64,000 nucleotides of DNA, from positions 1-64,000 of the forward strand of contig VZTG01001723.1 in NCBI GenBank assembly GCA_013397845.1. The letters are read 5' to 3'. Both the position numbers and the translations under genes were made by a program. Below, piece by piece: positions 52,663 to 64,000 of the stretch. Position 1 is the first letter of the stretch, and the number at the start of each line of letters is the position of its first letter. The notes under the pieces were generated by a model. It was not told the origin of the DNA. It did not search any database and saw only the letters and a list, made by a program, of their open reading frames with translations. This stretch comes from Melanocharis versteri. Lineage: Eukaryota; Chordata; Aves; Passeriformes; Melanocharitidae.

Positions 52663-54608
52663 AGTTACTTTTTACGAATTATTCTGACACATTAGGGTTA
52701 GCCATGGCCTGATGTCTGAATTCAGAGTTATTTTAGGGAAGTCCTCTATTCTCTGCCATGCAAGAGATCAGTCTGAGTATCTCCAGTGTTTCCTTATACC
52801 TTATACCATCATTTCATATGGAGCTTGGATGTTATCTGGTACGACAATCCTTGGCTTAATTTACAGTTAGGAATAGCAATAATTTGTCTTTGATTTGCCC
52901 TTACGCAGTTGAACTGATGTGACTATTCCTCTTGCAATGCATACAAATATTAGTCAATCATCATAATCAAAAGGAATTGTTGACATTTAATTGTTTAGGT
53001 AATAATCACTGGTTTACATTTACATTAAATCTTTTAATTTTAAGTAGCCATGAAGCTTTACAACCTCTCCAGAAAGTAAGTGGCACTGAACACCTAAATG
53101 GCATTGCAGTGGAGGAGGTGTATGCTTAAAGGCTGTCTTTTACATCCTTGAGTGGTAGAACTCTGCTTCTGGGAGAGGTCAAGTGTGTCATGCTACTAGG
53201 AGAAGGTTTAGCTATTTTGCTATTTTTCTGCTATTTTGCCTCCATCCAGTCTTGTTACTGGATACAGAAATGAGGTGGAAATGTTTTCCTGCTCATTCTC
53301 TGTCTCATGGGCAATGCATTATCAGAAGTGGAAGAAGTAATACACCGATGTGCCCTTGTAGGCAGCTGTAAACAGGTGTCATATCTCTTCTCACTTTTTG
53401 TTTAGAGATGGCCCTGGTTACAGAATTACACTTGTAGCAAAATGACATTCACTAGTGGTGAAACACAGCAAACTGAGAAGGTGAGCATAGTGGCTTTTTA
53501 AGGATGCACAGCAACGTGTCATAATAATTCTTGTCAGAGATGGAGAAAGACTTCGTGACTCCTTGGATAAGTTTTCAATCTGGCTCTGAGCACATTATAT
53601 CAAGCTCTGTTTTTGACCTCTGTTTTAATAATAAATCCTATTTTTGTCTGTACCTAATTTCTAAGATTTGATAGGAGTTGTCAGTGAAAAGGAGCGTGAA
53701 TTCATGGGGTTGTTTGGAATTGTCTGACAACTGCTAGGCAACTAATTCAGCTTTCAGAAGAGAAAGTTAACATGGGATTTTTTTTTTTTTATTCAGCACT
53801 GCAGGTGAAGGGACATTTCCCAATGAAATAAGTTCAGGACTAGGAGATTGCTTGTATTGTCAAATCTTAGGTGGTCAGAATGATTTTTCCCTGGTTAAGA
53901 AGTGCAGTATGTGTGCCAGGCATGAAAAAGAAAATCTGTGGATGATTGCTCAGGTGTTCTAAGCTGCAGAACTTCTTGAGAAGACAAAAAGCTGATTTTC
54001 TTCCTCTCTGCTGTGGTACCAAGCATTGCTGCCTTCCATATGCTTGCTGTAGAAGCACTTTGGGACAACCAGAATGGAGATTTAATTTAGCAATCAAACA
54101 TTTCTATTATTCCCTATTTCATGTCAGAGAAGTTGCTGGTGGAGTACTGATGTTCTGTGTGTAGGGAGTGGGGCTGAGGGAAATGCTGTATGGAGATGGG
54201 AAATGGCAGCTCTCACTTCTTTGCTTAAAGCTATTCTGCTTTGCTTTGTTGCTGGTGTGAGTAAATACATCTTTTCTATATGTAAAGAGTAGATTTTTCT
54301 GCCTGCTGAGCACAGGAAAGCTTCTGAATCTCTGTGAGAACATGCCATGAAATATACTGGTAGCCCATTAGGCCTAAGGACTTCAACATCTGCTGTACCA
54401 CTGAGAAGGGGATGCTTTTTTGATGTGTGGTGGTTTCACTCATATGGTGCTTCCATTGTGTTTTACAAGAGAACATGCAACTTTTAAAGCCTTTTGGCAC
54501 AGGTAACTTAGCTCCCACAGAGAAGTAAAGCGATTATCTGATGTAGAGTTAACAAGAAAAACTTCTTTCAAGGTTTGCATCTATGTTGAGCTTATTTTTG
54601 TTCGTTGG
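52663..54608. other. GUCY1A2 intron 1, late part
   Basis: Intronic sequence without recognised repeats or exons, apart from a 13-base T run at 53778-53790. Confidence 0.65.
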
Positions 54609-54920
54609 ATCATAGAGTAGTTTGGGTTGGAAGAGGCCTTTAAAGGTCATCCAGTCCAGCCTCCCTGGAATGAGCAGGGGCATCTTCCGCTAAATCAGGT
54701 TGCCCAGAGCCCCATCCAACTTGACCTTGAATGTTTCCAGGAATGAGTCACCTACCATTTCTCTGGACAACCTGTTCCAATGTTTCACCCCCCGTGCTAT
54801 AAAAATCTTCTTTCTTACATCTAGTCTAATTCTATCCTCTTCTAGTTTTAAACTATTGGCCTTGTCCTACTGCAACAGGCCCTGCTAAAAAGTTTGTTCC
54901 CATCTTTCCTATAAGCTGTC
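54609..54920 (-). mobile_element. CR1 LINE fragment, 3' end
   Basis: The plus strand shows reverse CR1: catagagtagtttgggttgg, ggtcatccagtccagcctcc, agagccccatccaacttgac, acaacctgttccaatgtttc and the reversed aagaaagatttt region. Moderately diverged and 5'-truncated, lying antisense within intron 1. Confidence 0.95.
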
Positions 54921-56286
54921 TAATGCTCTTGTTAAGTGCATGCATTTCAATTTTAATTTTTTACAATTTAATTGAATTAATTTAATTTTTAAATTCAAAA
55001 TTGTAGACGCTTTCTTATAGTTTGGTATTAGAAAATTAATTTTTTCCAGTCGTACAAACCTAGTGTAGCCTGGTATACACTTTTTTCAGGACAGATGAAT
55101 CCTTCTGCAAACCCATGAGCAAGAATAGGTAGAAAGCTCAGCCCTTGAACTGCTGGTTCGGTAGGTTGGTAAGCAAAATTTGAGACTTTCAAAGGTGATT
55201 GTGGTTTTAGAATGAAATTCCTCTAGTTAAGGGGCATTTTGACAATTACTTTCTAAAACAATTAGATGTCTATTCCAAAAGGCAGGAAAAGGCCAAATAT
55301 CTCTAAAATTTCAGTGTGTGTTATTGTGAGTCTGATCAAAATGTCTGTGTGTGCTTTTGATACAGAAGAAAAGCTTATAAATTCCATTTGTGTATCTCTG
55401 TGTGACTTCTGGCATCAGGTGAAAATAGACAGGTGAAGAACCTCAGATTTGATACAAACTAGTAATTTTGGAGGAATAATGTTTTGCCATAAGTGACATG
55501 GAAAATTCAGAAGAGAAAATTACATGGATATCACATGTGCTTTATTTGCCCAAAGATCTCTCATGAGCTCATTCAAAATAATAGCCTCAGCAGCAGTAGT
55601 AGTACATAAGATAAACATTTATATACATAAGTATTTTGGTGAACACTGCAGTAGTAGTAATAATGCAAATAAAGACAATTATGCACATACGTAGTTTGGT
55701 GAACAGCTGTTAAAGTGAAATAGCATAGAAATGCTTGAAGCCTGTCATGATTTTCTTTTGATGAACTTGACTTTCCTGATTATTTGAAAGATGACTGAAG
55801 AGTTAAATCTTGTCAGGGAAGTAAACCAAAATAAATTGCATCTTTATAATATTCTTCATTAGAAAATGCTCCTTGAAGCATATAGAGTTTAAAAACTCAA
55901 TGCCTTTTCCTGGTGGTACTTTCATCCCAAAATAATGGCATTTTCTTGCAGACTGTTTCAAATTAATTATTTTAAATTAGTGAGATAGTTGGGGGGTGAT
56001 AGTTTTTGAGAGCTATTTTTGAGAGTGAAGTGGCTCCTTTGTTATGTGCAAATAGCCTTATAAGCAGTATTAATTATGCTACATTGTAAAATTCTTCCTA
56101 TTTAAATGGTGAAGTAAGATACAAGAAATGAATAATAATATTTCATATCTGTTGTTGCGATGGGGATATGGCAGGTAGAAGATAAAGAGGAGTAAAACTG
56201 GAGAAAAATGGTGCGTTAAAAGATCTGTTAATTGAACTGTGCTACAATTCCCTAATCTCACAGTTTTTTAAATTGTTCTTCCGTAG
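54921..56286. other. GUCY1A2 intron 1, end
   Basis: Very AT-rich, with a nearly pure A/T stretch at about 54945-55005 and a diverged tandem duplication at 55591-55709. The last bases form the exon 2 acceptor. Confidence 0.7.
55591..55709. repeat. Diverged tandem duplication, two ~60-base units
   Basis: Units 55591-55648 and 55649-55709 both start with a CAG/TAG-rich run, continue through an ataaa...cata tract and end in tttggtgaaca plus ctg. They are clearly related but differ at many positions, so the duplication is old. Confidence 0.8.
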
Positions 56287-56348
56287 CCTCAGACCATTCG
56301 GCAGACTCTTCAAAAGACACTGCAGTATTTTGAGCATCAAGTTATTGG
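56287..56348 (+). CDS. GUCY1A2: GUCY1A2 exon 2
   Basis: A 62-base exon preceded by a pyrimidine-rich acceptor (gttcttccgtag) and followed by the strong donor GTAAGT. It encodes PQTIRQTLQKTLQYFEHQVI plus two bases of a glycine codon completed by exon 3, so it enters in phase 0 and leaves in phase 2. It matches the N-terminal helical segment of soluble guanylate cyclase alpha-2, which precedes the haem-NO-binding-like region. Against the human protein from memory there are a few conservative changes (for example F for Y in the Q-Y-F-E-H segment). The level of conservation argues for a working gene. Confidence 0.95.
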
Positions 56349-56611
56349 GTAAGTGTTAATGTGAGGTAGCAAAAGGTGCATGGTAATGTTTTGCTCTGTG
56401 CTTCCCAGTTCACAGCCTTGCATGATAAGCTTTTTAATTTAATTTTTAATATTTTCTCTCAAATTTTTAGATATGCTTTGGAATAGCAATACATAATCTG
56501 GATGTAAATGGTAAACTGCTGTTCAGTCCTGCTTCTGTACAATGCCATCAGATGATGACTGCTTAATGAACTGTAATGTTTCTTACAAAAAGAGAATAGT
56601 GAATCTTTTTC

Positions 56612-56762
56612 AATCATAGAATATCAGGTTGGAAAGGGACCTCAAAGCTCATCCAGTCCAAACTTTCTTGACAGAAGCATGGTCTGGACAGGATGGCTCA
56701 GCACTCTGAATTGTGAAACTGCCCATCATTGGGAGGTCTTAATCCTTTGCCACCACTTCTGA
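56612..56762 (-). mobile_element. CR1 LINE relic in intron 2
   Basis: The plus strand reads aatcatagaatatcaggttg, ggaaagggacctcaaagctc and atccagtccaaac, the reversed CR1 3' end, followed by a diverged continuation. It fills about a third of the 478-base intron 2 and ends roughly 65 bases before exon 3. Confidence 0.88.
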
Positions 56763-56826
56763 AACACATTTGTTGATTTTGCATTTGTATAAGGAGTTGT
56801 TATAACTTTATTTTTTTTTCTTGTAG

Positions 56827-56948
56827 TTACAGAGATGCAGAGAAGAATTTTCACAATATATCAAACAGATGCTCCTATACAGACTGCTCTGGCAATGAAG
56901 AAACTGAAGATGTCTCAGGAATTCTCCAGTGTACGGCTAATGTACTTG
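56827..56948 (+). CDS. GUCY1A2: GUCY1A2 exon 3
   Basis: A 122-base exon with a T-rich acceptor (tttttttttcttgtag) and donor GTATGT. After completing the shared glycine codon it encodes 40 residues, beginning YRDAEKNFHNISNRCSYTD and ending VSGILQCTANVL, then the first base of the next codon (phase 1). This is the start of the HNOB-type regulatory domain of alpha-2. The flanks (YRDAEKNFHNISNRCS and EDVSGILQCTAN) match human alpha-2 as I recall it, whereas the middle (T-D-C-S-G-N-E-E-T) differs, as expected for a surface loop. An overlapping frame at 56835-57059 is only an out-of-frame shadow. The large next exon, starting in human with a L-K-F-E-E-like sequence, is not in this window. Confidence 0.96.
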
Positions 56949-59310
56949 GTATGTATTTTTTCAAGGGAATTTTTTTCCTTTAGTTGGAAGGAAAGTTTAC
57001 TGACCATCCTAATGCCAACAGTGAAACAAGAAATTTTTGCTACAAACACAGAAATTTAGGATATAGGCAGCAACATAACAGTGCACTGTTACTACATTTG
57101 TGTCCTTTTCTACATAAATTTTGAGCCTTTAAGACAATCCAGACTCATTGTCAGTGATGGCAGTGAATGTGTATTGTGCAATACCCAGTGATTTGAGAAG
57201 TTTCAAAGGCTTTTGGCAAGTGGACTTGCTTCTGTGCAGACCTTGGAGTTATCTCCAGTGTTTTTATAGGGGTTCTGCAGAACAACAGACACTTTTATCA
57301 TCTGTGGGCCTGGTGGATAGAAGGCCTGAAAAACAACAGCAGGGGTGTACCTGAGACATGAAACATTCTGGAAACTTAGATTTTCTTCGGCAAGAAGCAC
57401 AACACTGAAATCTGGCTGTGTATGATAATTAAAGATAAGATTTAGCTTTCCATGTCAGGGGAATTTGGTGAGGTGGTACTCTGCTTGCATTCTGGTCTTT
57501 ACCATTGTATCCTGCTGACTTAAAATACTTTTGGAGGATATGCTTTGTGTATCTGCCTTTTCTACTGCAAACTGTTAAACAGACTTGGTGTGCTCTGTGA
57601 AACAGCAAACATGTTCTAGTTGAGAGATGACTGTGTTTCACTGACATTCAAAATGCTTTTTTTTTTTTGCTATCTGGTGCCTTTTTCTGTAAAATGCTAG
57701 GTGCTGTCAGGGATGTTCTGTGTGCCTTTAACTGCTGCTAGAAAGAGGTGGCATTTTGTATTTTGCATGTGTGGTCATGCAGAGAATTTAGAACAAATTA
57801 AATTCTAAATGTGTCCAGTGTTAGTGACCTTTTTTCTTTATTTTAAAATATTTGCATGTTAGCTCACTAAAACAAATGCTATGAGTGATAAGCCAGGACT
57901 CCTGCAAAGCAGAGACTTTTCATGTTATCAGATGCTTATTGATATTATAAAAAGCCAGACTAGACATTCAGTACTTGTTTCACCATGATGTGTTCTAAGA
58001 CAGTTATGAATAATTTTTCACCTTCATAGTGCTTTTAAGGCAATATGTTAGTCTTAGTGTCTCAGCATGGCTGAGTAATGGACAACATGTTTCTTCAGCG
58101 GTATCCTCACAGTGCATGTTTATTAATGGCAGATTGGACTTTTGGGACCAAAGTGTAGGGATAACATCTAAGCATTACTATCTTGGTGAACTATTAAAGT
58201 GGGCTTTGTTGAAAATTAGTTTGCAGAGACTTCTTCTTGGACAATTTCACCTCTTAAAGAAAAAAAACCCACCTCTTAGCAAAAAAAACCCCATTCAGTA
58301 TGAGCAAAACACTGAGATAATTGAAAAGCAATCCTTCTCCCTATCTGGGACAAGAACATAAGTGAATGAGCAGTAAACCCAGCTTCTTTATTTTAATTGT
58401 AGCTCCTATCACAACAGGTAAATAATTAACGGAGGCTGTGTAATTAATTCTCACATGCGCAGATATTTTTGTTGTTGGATAAGGACTGGTAAGAGCCGCC
58501 TCTAGGAAAGAGAGATGTAACCACTGAGCTGTGTACCTAGAACAACTGGCACTGCTGAGGCAGGAGGCAAGCATGAATCTGACTATGATGAAGGCTAGAG
58601 AAAGTGTTGAACCAAATCTGGCTCTTAGTTTATTTATAGGAGCAGTAAGAGGCACTTGCTGTGTAGGGCTGGAAGAAAATGTTTCCTTAAAGATGCTTGG
58701 AAGCAGCTTCCTGCTCTCTGACCTTAGTTACTGCCAACATGATTCACCTCTTCAATCCTCTAACCACCTCTAAAATAGTCATTTGGCATTCCTTATTCAT
58801 CAGAAGAGTGCAAATGCTGAGATCATTGGTAAGCTTGGAAGAATGTGAGCAGATGCTTCACACTGTGGTCCTGGTGCTTACACTGCTCGTAGGAAAGTGC
58901 TGACTGCAAGCTGTTCACTCAACTCGATGCATGTGATTTATCATGTATGAATACTGCAATTTTCCTCTTGTCAAGTCAGCACTTAAGTGTGTCACCATCT
59001 TCCTGCAGTGCAAGGACCTGATTTTCCTTGTCTCCTTGCTGAGTTGCTCCCGCTACAAGTCTAGACATCAATAGAAGTCTCCCTGCTTTAAACCACTGAA
59101 ATTAAAGGAATCCATGTCCATCATGTTCACATGCTGTAAACTGTGTCTGATACCAGATCAATCACACAGTTTTCTTTTGCAATGACAGCTTCTGAGGCTG
59201 GAATATTTAATTCAACTTTCTATCCTTTCAAAAATAGTCCAGACAGCTTCATGATGGACTCTGCTTTTGTTAATTGGTGCGTGCATACTTTTACAGTGTC
59301 CTTCATAAGC
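56949..59310. other. GUCY1A2 intron 3, first part
   Basis: Intronic AT-rich sequence. Short frames such as 58029-58361 (plus) and 58341-58655 (minus) have no recognisable family. Two A-runs ending in CCC lie near 58258-58291. No further GUCY1A2 exon was found. Confidence 0.65.
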
Positions 59311-59409
59311 ATATAGAAACAGAATCCTTTAGGTTGAAAAGGACCTTTAAGATCAACAAATCCAATTGTTAATGCAGCACTGCCAAGTACACCACTAAAC
59401 TGTGTTCAG
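59311..59409 (-). mobile_element. CR1 LINE fragment, short
   Basis: Plus strand: agaatcctttaggttgaaaa, ggacctttaagatcaacaaa, then tgccaagtacaccactaaac, all parts of a reversed CR1 3' end. About 100 bases long. Confidence 0.85.
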
Positions 59410-59574
59410 AGGAGATCGACAGTGTTGGTTTGAACTTACTTTAGAAACAATGATGAAAGAAAGGTGTCCATGATGAAGTATGTTATGTGGATTACTACCA
59501 CATTTCTTTCTTAGGTGGATATAAACTTATGCTGAGGCATGTTAGAGAGAAAAGTTGTGTCTGAAGAGATTTCT

Positions 59575-59690
59575 TATTTGACCTTGGGCAAGTTTTTATT
59601 CTTTCTGTGCCTCAATTTCCCATCTGTATAATGGAGATAACAGGATTTTTTTAATCCTTTAAACGATATGTCAGTGCTATTCAGATTTCA
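59575..59690 (+). mobile_element. MIR SINE relic
   Basis: The stretch accttgggcaagtttttatt, ctttctgtgcctcaatttcc, catctgtataatggagataa follows the MIR core consensus (TTGGGCAAGT, TGCCTCAGTTTCC, CATCTGTAAAATGGGGATAA) in order. MIR is a tRNA-derived SINE older than amniotes, present as rare relics in birds. Confidence 0.85.
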
Positions 59691-61374
59691 ACCTTCTTGA
59701 AGTAAAGACATTTTCATACCCTTTGTACCATTCAGCATTTTGAGCAATAACAGCAAATCTCATTTGGGACTGCTTTTGTCCTCATGATTTAAAATAATTT
59801 GATTTCAAGTAAGATTAGAGTGTGCATTTTTATTTAAATGCTGCCAGAATAAAACAGAAGACCTTCCTGTAGCTGCAAATCAAAACTTTGGCAACAGGAA
59901 ATTATGGACGAAAACTTTTTTGTTGTTTTGTAACTAGTATTGTAAGGAATTGATTCCTGTTTATTTTTTTGGCAGATATTCAAAGAAGGTCTGTGCTACT
60001 GGGCTTTACAAAGCAGTAGAGAAATGCCCGATTTTCCTTTCTGAACCCCACTCAGTACTTCCCATATATCACATGATATTTCTCACATCCTAAATGCGCA
60101 AGTCAGATAAAAATTGTACAACCTTCACCTCACCTCCTCCAAACACTCTTTTCAGACACTGAAAACAATTAATGTAGCCTTTGTGAACGTGAACTACTTT
60201 TCACTCTTCAGTCCTTCCCAGGGAACGAAAAGAAAGGGAGCTTCATTAAGGCAGTTACTTGTCTTTTAAATGCCATCCGTATTTCCTTTGGAGCCTCTTT
60301 GCATCTTGCTGAGGAGCTCCATAATCTGTCCTCACTTCGATAGTAGAACTAATGAAAAGTAACCTAAATTTGTAAAGTCATGTTGTTGTGCAAAATCTGC
60401 GAAGCAGCAGTAGCTGTTCATACTCAGTCTCTAACGACACGGAAGAAGTGTTGTCTTTGAAAGCCCATTTGCGTATTTTAGACTGCAATATCTAAATTGC
60501 ATGTACTGCAGCACCGTGTTAGATATACTGCATAAATAACACTTGATCACACAGTCCGAAGCAACAAATGCACTTGTATCAAATCATTGTTTCAGCAGAA
60601 AGGCCTGCAGAAGTAATTTTACCTATCTGACTTTCCATTGCTTAAGGTACAGAAAATAATTCTTCTCCATTTTTTTAATTCGAGCAAGTAATTTATGCAA
60701 CAGAATTCTTTTTCATCTCATGAAAGTTCAGCTCCTAAAATTTTACTACAATTACCTCATTTTCCTTAAAAATGCACAGCACATGTCAATGGCTGCTAAG
60801 TCAGCTCTGCATGTGGGCTTAAGTGTATTGCAAGAATTTTTCCTAGTAGGCATTTGTAACTTATGGGATAATAATGCTCTTTCTTTTGATTTTGCTTCAG
60901 AGAGTGGTGTGAGGAATTTGCTTGTCCGTCTATCTTTCTGGGCATCTTCTGTTTGGAGGATGATACGGCGCAGTGGCAATTCCCTAGGGATTCCCTAATA
61001 CCCTGGTGATAAGTTGTATGGAATCCTGGCCCAGAGCCCTGTCCTGTCAGGGAGATAAATCATGTTTCTGGATTCAGCCTCCCCAAGACACCAAGGAGGA
61101 GGTGGAATCCATTGTTAGTGTAAGGTTTTAGAGAGTTCTTGCTCTGGGTGACATTTGCTTGTCACTACCAAAGAGAACATGTGCTGCAGGCTGCTTTATA
61201 TAGGGCAAATCACTTCATGCCTAAATATATCTTCCAGGGCTGATCCTTCATTTAGTACAAAGGGCATAATTCTATAAAAGTCGTTTGTTCTCTGTACATT
61301 TGTCAAAGTTAAAGATCTGTGTTTCCTTTATGAAACTAAGAAAATCTTAGCTCTTATACGAGGCAATGGCATGG
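59691..61374. other. GUCY1A2 intron 3, middle part
   Basis: No repeat or exon recognised. Frames at 60720-60998 overlap on both strands and match nothing known to me. Confidence 0.6.
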
Positions 61375-61662
61375 CTGTGTCAGGGCAGGTTTAGGCTGGA
61401 TGTTAGGAAAAGGTTATTCACCCAGAGGGTGGCTGAGAGCTTCACTGAGGTGAAGGCTGTTCAATTTTTATTGCTCCACTGCTGAGCACTTGGGACATGG
61501 TCACAGCACCAAACCTGACAGAATTGAAGAAGTGCTTGGACAGTGTTCTCAGGTACGTGGTGTGATTCTTGGGGCTGTCCTGTGCAGGGCCAGGAGTTGG
61601 ATTTTGATGATCCTTGTAGGTCCCTTCCAACTCAGAATATTCTACGGTTCTACGATACTCTG
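61375..61662 (+). mobile_element. CR1 LINE fragment, 3' end
   Basis: Plus-strand CR1: caggtttaggctggatgtta, ttcacccagagggtggctg, ggacatggtcacagcaccaa, acctgacagaattgaagaag, ctgtcctgtgcagggccagg, then tcccttccaactcagaatat and the terminal ttctacggttctacgat. A short local rearrangement near 61455-61485 replaces the usual cactggaacaggctccc segment. Confidence 0.95.
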
Positions 61663-64000
61663 TTAAAGAGGAATAAATTTGGGATCATTCTGGCAACTAT
61701 TGAATAACTGCTGAGAAATACTATATTTGAAAATGCAGGAAATGATTGAAAAGGAGGTGCCAGGACAGATCTTAGCCTACCATGAAATTAGACCAGGTGT
61801 AGTATTTGGAAAAGGTAAAAAAAGGTTTGGCACACTGGCTGCTTGAGAGGTGTCTGAGAACTGTAAATGCTTAGATATTGAACGTATATAAATTTCTATC
61901 ACTTCCCTTTGCACTAAGAACTGCGGATAGTCATTAGGATGCAACTAATTTAGGATACATGGCCTGATTTATAATTAAAGTTGTTGGTTTACAAATGGCG
62001 TAAAAGGAAATGTTACACGGCCCAGAGGATTGGCAATACTAATGGATTCTAATAATACTTTATCCTGGGGGGTCCAAGCTATACACACAGGGCTCCTGTT
62101 ATTTAGCAGATGTTACAGTGCACTGGCAACACAAAAGTAATCTAAACAAAAAGCACGTAATTCATGTGATTTCAAAACTGAGATGGGTACATCTCAATTA
62201 GAAAAGGACAAACATTTATACCAAATGGCCTTAGACATCCCACTCTTCTCAGATCAGAGCTATTTATTGTTAGAAGGCAGATGAACTACCAGCAGATAAT
62301 GAGCGGCTTGAAATGATGATGTACAATAGCATCTTGTAGAAGTCTATTTATAAAGAACATATTCTGGCCATGATTCATTGACTAAATGTAGGTGTTTGTC
62401 ATTATCTGAGGTTCTGTGAGGTATCTTGTGGCCTCTGTCAAACCTTCAAAAATGTGTAGGTCCCCCTTAGGTCCCACATTTTGGCAGATACAGTAACTAT
62501 CTGTTGGTTCTTTTGTAGATGTCTTGGATGCCTTATGAAGACTCAAGGAGCATTAAATTTCTATATTTAGTCAGATGAGTTGAGCCGTTTATATATGTGA
62601 GGAGTTATAAGAAGTGATTTTGCATTTCACGGGAAGAGTTTTTAGGTTTCATTGCAATTTTATTCATTCCAGGAAGTGCAGTTCTGCTCCCTATGTTAAT
62701 TCAAAGACATATGTATTTATTTTAATGGAAAAAAAACAAATGAAAAAACTCATTATTACTGTTTAATCTCTAGAGTTAGCATGAAACAAACCTGGTCTGC
62801 CTAATTTTTAGGAATTACCAATCTAATGATTGCAGTTTTCATTTAATAAGCCCTGCGCAAATATAAGAAGTGAGCTTTCCAAGTTGTGGTGGGGGTCATA
62901 AAAATCATGATAATCCTGCTTCACGTAGCTTGGCTTTGCTTGCAGAATTGGTTGCTACTGAGAGCACTGTATGGGGGCAGAAAGCCCTTCCGCTGCCTGT
63001 TCTTAATATCTCATCTGAGCTTTCTGTCTCAACAGTTTTGAACAGAATCTTTTATATTTATGTTGAGAATGGGCGATGAGCTCCTCACCAAGAGGCAGTA
63101 ATTCCAATGGTATTTCTATCACTGGTCAGAGGACAAGGAAAGAAACCACCTCATTAAAAGTGGATAAAAGAAATACTATAGGTGAACAAGTGTCAGGAAT
63201 TCTTTTTAACAGTAGTTCTCATTTATATTCTGTGAAATCTTGAAAGATATGCAGGCCCTGTATGTCACTGTAGGAGAGGTGTTGTACAGATTTTACAGTT
63301 GTGTCACAACCATATGTAAAGGCATAAAATGATGTTACTGTATTTATATAAAAACCACTGAAAAGGTAATAAAAAAATGCTATCTGGATTTCCAGGACGA
63401 TATAAATTCACAATCATAATGAAGTAAAACCCAAGTCATTTATACAGTAATTAGATACTGGTACCAGGCTCACTTACAAGCCAAATGATTCATCTGAGGT
63501 ACCTTCAGCATTAGCCTATACACAAGCAAAGCTTTTTTATTCAGAGACTAAACGCTGCTTTCCCTACCATCTGAAATCATTCTTTGGAATTCTGAACTGC
63601 CACCTGTCTTTCTGTCCAAAGGTCTGTTTAAGGAAAAGATGTTGCTGATGCCAAAAATTTGATAATCCAAAACCATTTAAGAGATACTTGCTATAACTGA
63701 GGGTGGCAAATTCTGCTTCTGTTCACAGTATGAGGTCTGGAATTGCATATTTAATTGTTCCAGTCCCTTAATGTTTGATATTTACAGATTCTGAATGGTA
63801 TCACAGAAAAAAAAAAGGCATTTTTCAATGCCAAGTGAGTCAGATGCTGGCCACTCTGCAGCCATTGTCTTCATTATTTACTTTCAGGAAAAACTGGATG
63901 GCTTGTAACTGCTTCTGCATGCTGTAACAGTTAATGGATTACTTTGTTTTTTTATCACATCATTCATCTTCTGATTGTTTCTGAAGAGTCTATGATTTGT
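61663..64000. other. GUCY1A2 intron 3, to window end
   Basis: Intronic sequence with no recognised gene, exon or repeat. The next GUCY1A2 exon, a large one in other vertebrates, should lie further right. Confidence 0.65.

Larger units (their letters stand above)
40968..64000 (+). other. GUCY1A2: GUCY1A2 locus, 5' part (exons 1-3, partial gene)
   Basis: Span of the gene visible here: end of exon 1, intron 1 (40987-56286, 15.3 kb), exon 2, intron 2 (56349-56826, 478 bases), exon 3 and the first 7 kb of intron 3. The subunit pairs with beta-1 to form the cytosolic nitric oxide receptor guanylate cyclase, which converts GTP to cyclic GMP. The alpha-2 form is known to bind PDZ scaffolds through its C-terminus and to be enriched in brain. 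The regulatory, PAS-like, coiled-coil and cyclase domains are encoded beyond the right edge. No sign of a pseudogene: splice sites are canonical and the frame stays open across both visible junctions. Confidence 0.93.

Noticed and set aside
56835..57059. A 74-codon plus-strand frame over exon 3
   Set aside because: It is out of frame with the conserved GUCY1A2 translation and runs through the GTATGT donor into the intron.
1..64000. Bacterial-type systems (operons, CRISPR, phage, toxin-antitoxin)
   Set aside because: The window is vertebrate nuclear DNA with LINEs, spliced exons and a CpG island; no prokaryotic gene organisation is present.

Overview
This is a vertebrate nuclear window, almost certainly from a bird. 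The main clue is at least ten fragments of CR1 (chicken repeat 1) LINE, the dominant interspersed repeat of bird genomes. A MIR relic, low gene density, large introns, and a GC-rich first exon lost to an assembly gap fit this. The species cannot be named from the sequence.

The only protein-coding gene I can support is the 5' part of GUCY1A2 (soluble guanylate cyclase, alpha-2 subunit) on the + strand. A CpG island (about 40,360-41,260) holds the promoter and exon 1. A 347-base N gap (40,621-40,967) removes nearly all of the exon 1 coding sequence. The last 19 bases of exon 1 (40,968-40,986) survive, read R-L-T-A-P-A, and are followed by a GTGAGT donor. Exon 2 (56,287-56,348) and exon 3 (56,827-56,948) join in frame with strong splice sites. 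Exon 4 and the rest of the gene lie beyond the right edge. The gene product pairs with the beta-1 subunit to form the haem-containing nitric oxide receptor that makes cyclic GMP.

Layout. 1-680: GC-rich block with a reverse AATAAA at its edge, possibly an LTR remnant. 680-40,340: intergenic DNA upstream of GUCY1A2, with six minus-strand CR1 fragments and no supported gene. 39,539-39,591: phased A-tracts about 0.8 kb before the island. 40,360-41,260: CpG island, exon 1 and gap. 40,987-56,286: intron 1, with a long, ancient plus-strand CR1 (about 51,060-52,662, perhaps from 50,040) that keeps recognisable endonuclease and reverse transcriptase remnants, plus shorter CR1 pieces. 56,349-56,826: short intron 2 with a CR1 relic next to the exon 3 acceptor. 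56,949-64,000: start of intron 3, with a MIR and two CR1 fragments.

No operon, CRISPR array, phage, rRNA or tRNA is visible, and I found no convincing new biological system. The points most worth a second look are the exon hidden in the gap, the decayed long CR1 with an internal RT deletion, and the phased A-tracts upstream of the promoter.
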